A DNA stretch of 64,000 nucleotides from JAFDZV01 sp048594725 (lineage in GTDB: Bacteria > Bacteroidota > Ignavibacteria > OLB7): the NCBI GenBank assembly GCA_048594725.1, contig JBMDXA010000091.1, positions 1 through 64,000 on the forward strand, read 5' to 3'. Positions within the stretch are counted from its first letter, which is position 1, and every line of letters starts with the position of its first letter. The notes below the pieces were generated by a model. It ran no database searches. It saw only the letters and a list, made by a program, of their open reading frames with translations, and had not been told where the DNA came from. Shown here piece after piece: positions 9,283-21,200 of this stretch. A program made the translations under genes and the position numbers.

Positions 9283-12200
9283 CTACTGCTTCACCATCAC
9301 CTTCTGTTTCCAGACATCGTTGCCGCTGCGGATCTCCAGCAGGTAGATCCCCGAGGAGAGCGTGGTAACGTCCATCGTCCGGCGATACCCCGTTCCCTCG
9401 TAGGAGTCGGTGAACTGAAGTACCGCGCGGCCGGACATATCGGTAAGGGCGAGATGAATCTCTCCGCTTACCTTGGCCCGCAGCTCCACCGTGAACGATT
9501 CGGTTGCCGGATTCGGCGTCACCGCAACTGCCGATCCGTTCTCGGAACGGATTCCGGTGATGCCGGAGATTGTTCCGATGGTTACCCGTTCCGGATCGGA
9601 CTTGGCATCGCAGCCGCCGTCATTGAAGGCCTGCACGCTGTAGTTGCCGTTGACCGTCACCCGGTAGGTGCGCTCTGTTCCATCCTCCAGCGGCTCGTTG
9701 TTGCGATACCACCGGTATGCCGATGCCTCGATGGAGCAGCTCAGCAGCGAGCCGTTCTCCAGACGGATGATCTCGGGCTTCACCGGAGCCGAGCTTGAAC
9801 CGATCGCCATCGTGTCGGATGTGCCTTCCATTCCCTCCTCGTCCACCGTCATCACGCTGTACTGCCCCTCGCGGTCCACTACGATGGTGCGAGTGTTCTC
9901 GCCGTTCGACCAGTAATAGCTGCGATAGCCGGCGGGGGCCGCCAGCGTGACGGTCTGGTGAGGGCAGAGCTTGGTAGGCCCTTCAACGATGATGTACGGC
10001 TGCGAGCGGGGAACCACCTGGATCGCCACCGGCTCGGAAGTGCCGGTGCAGCCGTTGCTGTTGGAGACCGTCACCGAGAAGGTGCCGGACTTGCTGACGG
10101 TGATCTGGCGGGTGCGTTCGCCGCTGGACCACTGGTAGGAGTCATATCCTGCCGGAGCACTCAGCGTGATCCTTCCCCCCTTGTGGAAGGTGAGCGGGCC
10201 GTCGGTGCCGATGATCGGCAGCAGCTTGTCGGTTACCAGTACCGGCATCACGTTCGAGGTGCCGCTGCATCCGCTGGCGGTCGCCACCTTCACCGAATAC
10301 AGGCCGCTTCTGTTCACCACGATCTCGCGGCTCGTAGCGCCGTTCGACCAGAGGTAGGTTGCAAAGCCGGCCGGAGCCGAGAGCGTGACGCTGCCGCCAC
10401 TGCAGATCGACGTGGGCCCGCTCGCCGTGATGATCGGCTGCGGCTTCGCGGTTACCGTCACGGTCATCTGCGGCGAGGTGCCGCTGCATCCGTTCGAGTC
10501 GGTTACGATCACCGAGAAGGTGCCGGACTTGCTGACGGTGATCTCGCGGGAGGTAGCCCCGTTCGACCAGCGATAGCTCCGGTATCCGGCCGTTGCGCTG
10601 AGCGTCACCTTCCCTCCCTCGCAGAAGTTCGTCAGGTCGCTTGCCGAGATCGTGGGCATGGGGGCCGGGGAGATGCGGAGGGTAAAGACCTCCGATGTTC
10701 CGCTGCATCCATGCACGTTGGTGACGGTCACGGTATAGTCACCTGCCTCGGTCACCTCGATCTGGCGGGAGGTTGCACCGTTGGACCAGCGATAATCCGC
10801 AAAGCCGATCGGTGCGCTCAGTGTGACGCGTCCTCCATTGCAGAGGGTTGCCGGGCCGTTCGCCGTGATGCTCGGCACCGGCTTCGCGTTCACCGTTATC
10901 CGCACCGCCTCGGAGCTGCCGGAGCAGCCGTTGAAATCGGTCACGGTAACCGTATAGCTGCCGCTCTCGCCGACGGTGATCTCGCGCGTGGTAGCGCCGT
11001 TCGACCAGCGATAGCTCGCAAAGCCGGCCGGTGCCTGAAGCCTGGCCTGTTCTCCGTCGCATATCGATGCCGGGCCCGCCAGCGTTATGGAGGGCTTCGG
11101 CAGCGGATTCACCGTGACCTGCGTGGCCGCCGATGTTCCGCTGCATCCGTTCGAATCGGTTACCGTCACCGTATAGTTTCCGGCAGCCGAGATAGTGATC
11201 TGGCGGGTGGTAGCGCCGTTGGACCAGCGATAGCCCGCAAAGCCGGCCGATGCGGTAAGGGTGACGTTCCCATCCTTGCAGATGGTGGTGGGGCCATCGG
11301 CGGAGATCGTCGGCCGCGGAGTTGCGTTCGTCCGGACCGTCACCGCCGGCGAGGTTCCCTCGCAGCCGTTTGCGTCGGTCACCGTGACGGTGTACTCGCC
11401 GCTCTGGGTGGCGGTGATCTGGCGGGTGCTCTGGCCGTCGGACCAGCGATAGCCCGCAAAACCGGCCGGTGCCGTAAGGGTGACGCTTTCACCCTGGCAG
11501 AAGGAGGTCGGCCCTCCGGTCGTGATCGTCGGCCGTGGCCGCTGGTTCACCTTGACCGTTACGGGAGCCGAGACGCCGGTGCATCCGTTGCCGTCGGTGA
11601 CGGTTACCGCATAGCTTCCCGCCTCCTGTACACGGATCTCGCGGCCGCTGGCGCCGTTCGACCAGCGATAGCTCGTAAAGCCCGCCGGGGCCGCGAGGGT
11701 GACATTCCCGCCCTCGCAGAAGGTCGTCGGGCCACCGGCGGTGATCGCCGGCTGCGGCTTGTCGAAGACCCGTACCACCATATTCGCCGAGACCCCGGAG
11801 CAACCGTTGGCATCGCTCACCGTGACGGTGTACTCGCCGCTCCGATCGACCGTGATCTCACGGGTCGTTGCACCGTTGGACCAGCGATAGCTTGCAAAGC
11901 CCGCTGCTGCCGTAAGGGTGACGTTTCCGCCCTCGCAGAACGAGGTCGGTCCGCCTGCCGAGATCACCGGCTGCGGCCGGGCGTGTACCACCACCACCAC
12001 CGTGCTGGAGGAGTTGGAGCATCCGCTGGCGTTGCCGACCGTGACGAAGTAATGGCCGCTCCGATCAACGGTGATCTCGCGCGAGGTTTCACCGGTGGAC
12101 CAGTTATAGCTGGTGAACCCTGCCGGAGCCGAAAGCGTGACGCTCTCACCCTGGCAGAAGGTCGTCGGCCCGTTTGCCGAGATCACCGGCTGCGGTTTCG

Positions 12201-15200
12201 GATTCACCGTCACCGTAATCGCCGTGGAAGTGCCGTTGCAGCCGTTGTCATCGGCCACGGTCACGCTGTAGTTCCCGGACTGCGCCACCGTGATCTGCTG
12301 CGAGGTAGCGCCGTTGGACCAGCGATAGGTGCTGTGTCCGGCCGGCGCCGACAGTACCACGCTTCCCCCTTCGCAGAAGGTCGTCGGGCCACCGGCAGTG
12401 ATGCTCGGCTGGGGACGTACGTACATGGTAACCGCGATCGCTTCGGAGGTGCCGTTGCAACCGTTGGCATCGGTCACCGTGACGGTGAAGCTGCCGGTTG
12501 CGGTAACGGTGATCTCGCGGCTGGTAGCGCCGTTGGACCAGCGATAGGCACGATATCCTGCCGGAGCCGAAAGCGTGACGCTCTCCCCTTCGCAGAAGGA
12601 GGTGGGCCCTGCGGCCGTGATGGCCGGCCTCGGCGTGGAGTGCACGGTGACCAGAGTCGGTGCGGAGACTCCGGAGCAGCCATTGGCGTTCGTCACCGTA
12701 ACAGTGAAGCTGCCGTTGGTGCTGACGGTGATCTCGCGGCTGGTAGCGCCGTTGGACCAGCGATAGCTGTTGTATCCGGCCGGGGCGCTAAGCGTGACAT
12801 CCTCACCCTGGCAGAAGGTCGTGGGGCCATCGGCGGTGATCGCCGGAGCCGGCTTCGGATGCATCGTCACCACCATCTCCGGTGCGATACCGGAGCAACC
12901 GTTGGCATCCACTACCGTGACGGTGAAGGTGCCGCTCTGTGCCACGGTGATCTCGCGGGTCGTGGCGCCGTTGGACCAGCGATAGCTTGCAAAGCCCGCC
13001 GGAGCGCTCAGCGTCACCTGCCCGCCTTCGCAGAACGCGGTGGGGCCATCCGCCGTGATCGCCGGCGAGGGCTTCCGGTTGGCTACCACCACCATCGGTG
13101 CGGAAGTGCCGGAGCAACCGTTGTCGTCGGTCACGGTTACGGTAAGGCTGCTGCTCTGTGCCACGGTGATCTGGCGGGTTGTTGCGCCGTTGGACCAGCG
13201 ATAGCTCGCAAAGCCCGCCGGAGCGCTGAGCGTTACCTCATCCCCTTCGCAGAAGGTCGTCGGGCCGCCTGCCGAGATCGCTGGCGTCGGCCTCGTGTGC
13301 ATCGTCACAACCACTTCAGGAGACGTTCCCGAGCAGTTGCTGGCGTTGGTGACCGTCACGGTAAAGGTTCCGCTCTGCGCCACGGTGATCTCGCGGCTGG
13401 TAGCGCCGTTGGACCAGCGATAGCCCGTGAACCCTGCGGGAGCCGAAAGAGTGACATTGCCACCCTCGCAGAAGGTCGTGGGACCACCTGCCGAGATGAC
13501 CGGAGCCGGCTTTGCGTTGACCGTCACCGCGGTTGCAGCCGAGGTGCCGGAGCAACCGTTGGCATCGCTCACCGTGACGGTGAATGTGCCGGTGGCGGTA
13601 ACGGTGATCTCGCGTGTGGTAGCACCATTGGACCAGCGATAGCTCGCAAAGCCCGCCGGAGCGCTGAGCGTGACATCCTCACCCTGGCAGAACGTGGTCG
13701 GACCATTTGCCGAGATCGCCGGTGCCGGCTTCGCGTTGACCGTCACCGCGGTTGCAGCCGATGTGCCGGAACACCCATTGGCATCGGTCACCGTGACGGT
13801 GAAGCTGCCGGTTGCCGTAACGGTGATCTCGCGGGTCGTTGCACCGTTGGACCAGCGATAAGTGCTGAATCCTGCCGGAGCCGAAAGCGTGACGCTCTCA
13901 CCCTGGCAGAAGGTCGTGGGACCATTTGCCGAGATCGCCGGAGTCGGCTTTGCGTTGACCGTGACGGCGGTTGCTGCGGAGACCCCGGAGCAGCCGTTTG
14001 CGTCGGTCACCGTGACGGTGAAGCTGCCGGCCGTGCTGACGGTGATCTCGCGAGTTGTCGCGCCGTTGGACCAGCGATAGCCCGCAAAGCCCGCCGGAGC
14101 GCTCAGCGTGACGCTTTCACCCTGGCAGAAGGTCGTGGGACCACCGGCGGTGATCGCCGGAGCCGGGCGTGCGTTCACGGTGACAGCGGTTGCGGTGGAG
14201 ATCCCTTCGCAACCGTTTGCATCGGATACCGATACCGTGAAGCTGCCGCTGGCGCTGACAGTGATCTCACGGGTCGTTGCACCATTCGACCAGCGATAGC
14301 TCGTGTATCCTGCCGGAGCCGAAAGGGTGACGTTCTCACCCTGGCAGAACGTGGTCGGTCCGCTCGCTGCGATCGTCGGGGTCAGCATCGTGTTGACCGT
14401 CACAGCCGTTGCCGCCGAAACCCCGGAGCATCCGTTGGCGTCGGTGACGGTAACCGTAAAGTTGCCGGTAGCAGTTACGGTGATCTCACGAGTCGTGGCT
14501 CCGTTGGACCAGCGATAGCTCGCAAAGCCCGCGGGTGCTGCCAGCACCACGCTTCCGCCTTCGCAGAAGGTCGTGGGACCATTGGCCGAGATCGCCGGCG
14601 CCGGCGTGGCGTTCACCGTGACGGCGGTTGCACTCGAGGTGCCGGAGCAGCCGTTGGCGTCCGTTGCCGTAACCGTGAAGCTGCCGGTAGCCGTAACGGT
14701 GATCTCACGAGTCGTGGCACCGTTGGACCAGCGATAGCTGGAGAATCCGGTCGGCGCCGAGAGCGTGACGTTGCCACCCTGGCAGAAGGTCGTGGGACCA
14801 TTCGCCGAGATCGCCGGAGTCGGTTTCGGATTGATCGTCACCAGCGTTGCCGCAGAGGTTCCGGAGCATCCGTTGGCATCGGTCACCGTGACGGTGAAGT
14901 TGCCGGCCGTGCTGACGGTGATCTCGCGGGTCGTGGCACCATTGGACCAGCGATAGCTTGTAAAGCCCGCCGGTGCTGCAAGTACCACGGTGCCTCCCTC
15001 GCAGAAGGATGTTGGGCCGTCGGCGGTGATAGCCGGGGCGGGGACGGCATGTGCCACCACAACAGTCGGGATCGATACTCCCGTGCAACCGTTGGCGTCG
15101 GTCACCGTGACGATAAGGCTTGCGCTCTGAGTAACGGTGATCTCGCGGGTCGTTGCGCCGTTGGACCAGCGATAGCTCGCGAAGCCTGCCGGCGCCGACA

Positions 15201-18200
15201 GCGTGACGTTTTCACCCAGGCAGAACGTGGTCGGTCCGTTCGCCGAAATGATTGGCGTCGGCCTGGTGCGTACCGTCACGACAACCTCGGGCGACGTGCC
15301 CGTGCACGACTCGGAGTTGGTGGCCGTAACGGTGAAGGTGCCGCTGGCGCTGACGGTGATCTCTCGCGTGGTAGCGCCATTGGACCAGCGATAGCTCGCA
15401 TAGCCCGCCGGAGCGCTGAGCGTCACCTGCTCTCCCAGGCAGAAGGTAAGTGGGCCATCCGCGGTGATCGTCGGGTTCGGCATCGTATGCACGGTTACGG
15501 CCGTTGCGGCCGAGGTACCGGAGCATCCGTTGGCATCGGCTACCGTAACCGTGAAGTTGCCGGTGGCGGTGACGATGATCTCGCGGGATGTCGCACCATT
15601 GGACCAGCGGTAGCTCGCATAACCGGCCGGGGCGCTGAGCGTGACGCTCTCTCCCTGGCAGATAGATGTCGGGCCGCTTGCCGAGATTGCCGGTGCGGGC
15701 CTGGTGTTGACCGTGACTGCCGTTGCGGCCGAGGTACCGGAGCAACCGTTGGCATCGGCTACCGTGACGGTGAAGTTGCCGGTAGTGCTGACGGTGATCT
15801 CGCGGGTCGTGGCACCGTTGGACCAGCGATAGCTCGTATAGCCAGTTGGAGCCGACAGCGTGACGTTCTCACCCTGGCAGAACGTGGTCGGTCCGTTCGC
15901 CGAGATCGTCGGAGTCGGCGTGGCGTTTACCGTGACGGCGGTTGCGGCCGAAGTGCCGGAGCATCCGTTGGCATCGGCTACCGTGACGGTGAAGTTGCCG
16001 GTGGCCGTTATCGTGATCTCACGCGTGGTGGCACCGTTGGACCAGCGATAGCTGGAGAACCCGGTCGGCGCCGAGAGTACAACGCTTCCGCCTTCGCAGA
16101 AGGTCGTGGGACCATTTGCCGAGATCGTCGGAGTCGGCGTGGCGTTGACCGTGACGGCGGTTGCTGCGGAGACCCCGGCGCATCCGTTTGCGTCGGTGAC
16201 GGTAACCGTGAAGCTGCCGGTAGCCGTAACGGTGATTTCACGAGTCGTGGCACCATTGGACCAGCGATAGCTGGAGAATCCGGTCGGCGCCGAAAGGATG
16301 ACATTGCCACCCTGGCAGAACGTGGTAGGCCCGTTCGGCGTGGTCGCCGGAGTCGGACGCGCGTTGACGGTGACAGCCGTTGCAGCGGAGGTGCCGGAGC
16401 AGCCGTTGCCGTCGTTGACGGTGACCGTGAAGCTACCGGTAGCCGTTACCGTGATCTCGCGAGTTGTTGCGCCGTTGGACCAGCGATAGCTGCTGTATCC
16501 GGCCGGGGCGCTGAGCGTGACATCCTCACCCTGGCAGAAGGTCGTCGGGCCGTCGGCGGTGATCGTCGGGGTCAGCATGGTGTTGACCGTCACGGCGGTT
16601 GCAGCGGAGGTGCCGGAGCATCCGTTGGCGTCGGTGACGGTAACCGTGAAGTTGCCGGTTGCCGTTACCGTTATCTCACGAGTCGTGGCTCCGTTGGACC
16701 AGCGATAGCTGCTGTATCCAGTCGGCGCCGAGAGTACCACGCTTCCGCCTTCGCAGAATGTCGTGGGACCATTTGCCGAGATCGTCGGCGCCGGTTTTGC
16801 GTTGACCGTCACAGCGGTTGCGGCCGAGACACCGGAGCAACCGTTTGCATCGCTCACCGTGACGGTGAAGTTGCCGGCCGTGCTGACGGTGATCTCGCGA
16901 GTTGTCGCGCCGTTGGACCAGCGGTAGGTCGTGTATCCTGCCGGAGCCGAAAGGGTGACGTTCTCACCCTGGCAGAACGTGGTCGGTCCGCTCGCCGAAA
17001 TCGTCGGGGTCAGCATCGTGTTGACCGTCACAGCCGTTGCCGCCGAAACCCCGGAGCATCCGTTGGCGTCGGTGACGGTAACCGTAAAGTTGCCGGTTGC
17101 CGTTACCGTTATCTCACGAGTCGTGGCGCCATTGGACCAGCGATAGCTCGCAAAGCCCGCCGGTGCTGCCAGCACCACGCTTCCGCCTTCGCAGAAGGTC
17201 GTGGGACCATTTGCCGAGATTGCCGGCGCCGGCGTGGCGTTGACCGTGACGGCGGTTGCTGTGGAAGTGCCGGAGCAGCCGTTGGCGTCCGTTGCCGTAA
17301 CCGTGAAGCTGCCGGTAGCCGTAACGGTGATCTCACGAGTCGTGGCGCCGTTGGACCAGCGATAGCTCGCATAGCCAGTTGGAGCCGAGAGGATGACATT
17401 GCCTCCCTGGCAGAACGTGGTCGGTCCGTTCGGCGTGATCGCCGGAGTCGGACGCGCGTTAACGGTGACGGCCGTTGCAGCCGAAGTGCCGGAGCAACCG
17501 TTGCCGTCGTTGACGGTGACCGTAAAGCTGCCGGTAGCGCTGACGGTGATCTCGCGAGCCGTGGCGCCATTGGACCACAGATAGCTCGCATAACCGGCCG
17601 GCGCTGAAAGCGTGACGCTCTCACCCTGGCAGAACGTGGTTGGCCCGCTCGCCGAGATCGTCGGGGTCAGCATGGTGTTGACCGTGACGGCGGTTGCAGC
17701 GGAAGTGCCGGAGCAACCGTTGGCATCGGCTACCGTGACGGTGAAGTTGCCAGTAGCAGTCACCGTGATCTCATGGCTTGTGGCACCATTGGACCAACGA
17801 TAGCTCGCAAAGCCCGCCGGTGCTGCCAGCACCACGCTTCCCCCTTCGCAGAAGGAGGTCGGGCCGTTCGGCGTGATCGCCGGAGCGGGCGTGGCATTGA
17901 CGGTCACGGCCGTTGCGGCCGAGACCCCGGAGCAGCCATTGGAGCCGGTGACGGTAACCGTGAAGCTGCCGGTAGCAGTTACGGTGATCTCACGGGTCGT
18001 GGCGCCATTGGACCAGCGATAGCTGGAGAATCCGGTCGGCGCCGAAAGGGTGACGTTGCCACCCTGGCAGAACGTGGTCGGCCCGTTGGCGGAGATCGTC
18101 GGCGTCGGCGTGGTATTCACCGTCACGGCGGTTGCAGCCGACGTGCCGGAGCAGCCGCTGCTGTTGGTAACCGTTACCGTGTAGCTTCCTGCGGCGGTCA

Positions 18201-21200
18201 CGGTGATCTCGCGGGTCGTGGCGCCATTGGACCAGCGATAGCTGGTGTATCCGGTCGGGGCGCTGAGGGTGACGCTTTCACCCTGGCAGAACGTCGTCGG
18301 TCCGCCTGCTGCTACCGTCGGTGCCGGGTTGGCATTGACCGTCACCGATGTGGCGGCCGAGCTGCCGGAGCAACCATTGGCATCGGTGGTCGTCACGCTG
18401 TAGCTTCCTGCGCTGGTAACGGTGATGGCGCGAGTCGTGGCGCCATTGGACCAGAGATAGTTCACGAAGCCGGCCGGGGCCGTGAGCGTGACATTGCCGC
18501 CCTGGCAGAAGGTCGTCGGTCCGCCTGCTGTTACCGCCGGTGCCGGGCGCGTATTCCGCACCACATTCACTGCGGCGGAGGTGCCGCTGCATCCTCCCGC
18601 ATCGGTAACGGTAACACTGTAGCTTCCTGCGCTGGTAACGGTGATCTCACGCGTGGTGGCACCGTTGGACCAGAGGTAGCTCGTAAATCCCGCCGGGGCG
18701 CCCAGCAGCGTGCTTCCACCTTCGCAGAAGGAGAGTGCGCCGCTTACCGTGATCGCCGGCATGTTGCAGATGCTGAAGGTATCGCTCACATCCAGCACCG
18801 CGGAGTTCTGGCGGTCGCTGACTCGGAGGAGCGCCCTGGTCGAGGAGATGTTCGGCACCTGCCAGGAGTAGCTGCCGTTGTTGGCGGTCTGGTCGGTGAT
18901 GGAGACCCACGAGGAGCCGCTGTTGGTGGAGTACTCGATCTTCGTCTCGGCAAAGCAGCCGGTCCACGACCATGCGATGGCCCTGGAGGAGTTGGCTGCG
19001 ATCCGCTCGTTCGCCGTCGGTGCGGTGACCGTGATGGTTCCCGGCGCCGACGGGCGTGCAGCGGCCGTGTTCGACATCGGCGATTCGGCCGAGCCCGCCA
19101 GCGCCTTCACTCCATACACATAGTCGGTGCAGTTGGTAACGCTGGAATCGCGGTAGATCCGGATGGCGGTTGCCACCGTGCCGATGCGGCTCATATTGTC
19201 GGCCGTACTTCCGCGATAGATCCCGTAGCCGGTGATGCCATCGGACGTGGAGCCGGTCCAGGTTACATGAACAGCGGCATTATAGGAGAGCGCCGCCACA
19301 CCGGTGGGAGCTGCAAGCCCTCCGATGGCGAACGTGCCGCTGGTTGCCTGGCCGTACAGCGACGGGGAATCCGCATCGCTTACGCGCACCATCACCTGCG
19401 TGGCGGGCGTGCTCGGAAGCGTCCACGCGTGCGATCCGTCGTTGGCGGTCGAGGCGATGATCGTGCTCCAGGTGGAGCCGCTGTTGGTGGAGTATTCGAT
19501 CTTCACCGCGGAGGGGCCGGAGATGCTCCAGGTGATGTTCTGGCTGGTGCCGGGCGACCAGCTGTCCCCTTCGCGCGGGGAGGTCACCTTGAACATGCCG
19601 ATCCGCATCATCATGGCGTCGTTGCCCCCCGCGCCACGGAGAGTATCGGTGCCGAAGATGCTGGGCTGTGAGGAGGAGAGGTAGGAGAATGCTCCTCCCA
19701 CGAAACCATGATCGCCGTTGCTGTTCACCGCAATGCCGTAGGCCTCCTCGGCGCGGGCGCCGCCGCCGTTGCGCAGCCACGCCACCGTTCCGTCGGCGGC
19801 GAACTTGGCGATCATCACATCGCTCCCCCCGGCGCTGGTGGTGCTCAGGTTGCCCGTACGGAGCGTTCCCTGGAAATGACCGGCCAGATAGAGATTGTTC
19901 GATCCATCCGAGGCCAGCCCGCCAGCGTAATCGTCGTCGGTGCTTCCGGCGGTGCGGACCCACTGTACCGTGCCGCTGGAGTTATATTTCGCCAGCGCCA
20001 TGTCGCGCCCTCCGGCGCTCGTCGCATACACCGTCCCGTACTGCACGGTGCCGGTGATGGTTCCCGCCACATAGACGTTCCCCGATCCATCGGTTCTCAC
20101 GCCCCGCCCGTCGTCGCCATCGCTGCCGCCGTACGACGCGCTCCACTGCCCCGCCCCGCTGCTGTTGTACTTGCCGACGAATCCATCCTCCCCGCCGGCG
20201 CTTGCCAGCGCGGTGGTGGCGATCGTCGCGCTTCCCTTGAACTTTCCGGCCACATAGACGTTGCCGCTTCCATCCACGGCTATGGCATTGGCCTCGTCGG
20301 CCTCGCTTCCTCCTCCCTTCTGTGCCCACTGCACCGCGCCGCTGGCGGCCGCATACTTGGCCGCGAAGATATCGGTGCTTCCGCTGGAGCTGAGAGAGGT
20401 GGAGCCGAAGGTGGCGGTATTGCTGAACAGACCGGCCACCACGGCGTTGCCGCTGGCATCCGCATCCACGCCGCGCGCCTGATCGCGTCCGGTGCCCCCT
20501 CCCTTCTGCGCCCACAGGAGCGTGCCGTCGGCATCGTAGCGTGCCACGAACAGATCCTGATCTCCCGCGCTGGTCAGCGACGTGGAGCCGAAGGAGACCG
20601 TGGAGAAGAACCCGCCGGCCACCAGTACATTGTTGTTGGCATCGACGGCGACCGCGAGAGCCGAGTCGTTGCCGGAGCCGGCGATCTGGCGTGCCCAGAG
20701 GAGCGAACCTCCGGGGGAGAATTTCGCCAGGAACGCATCGGTGGCGCCGGTCGCAGTAAGGGTGGTGCTGCCGAACCGGATGGAGTCGTTGAATGTCCCT
20801 GCCACCAGCAGATTGCCTCGTGTATCGAGCGCGAGCGCGCGAGCCGCGTCTTCGCGGGGACCGCCGGCGGCGCGTGCCCACTGCCAGCCCAGCGGGAGCG
20901 TGACGATGGAGAACGCCGCATCGCTGATGTCGGCGGTGGCGGAGTTCTCGCGGTCGCTGATGCGGATGCGCCCGCCGGAGGTGGCGATTGCCGGCACCGT
21001 CCAGTTGAGCGTTCCGCTTGCCGGGGTCACGTTCGTGGCTACGGTGCTCCAGGAGGCGCCGTCATCGGCGGAGAAGTCGATGCGGAGGCTGGAGATGGAA
21101 CCGGAGAAGCTCCAGGTGATGGGGGTGACCGCTCCGGCCCTGAATGCGGTTGCGGTGTTCGGTCCCAGCAGGGTGAGCGTTCCGGAGGTGGATGCCACTA

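Noticed and set aside
9958..17607. A 2549-codon open frame on the plus strand, antisense to the giant protease
   Set aside because: It is a by-product of the 219-bp repeat: one repeat unit without stops in this frame stays open for dozens of copies. The translation is Arg/Gly/Asp-rich, has no recognisable domain and mirrors the repeat.
10166..17803. Many 63- or 71-codon plus-strand frames recurring every 219 bases within the repeat array
   Set aside because: Periodic copies of one antisense frame of the repeat unit; no ribosome-binding sites or independent conservation.
9782..18760. CRISPR array
   Set aside because: The repeat is 219 bp without spacers, is in frame throughout and encodes a clear protein domain.
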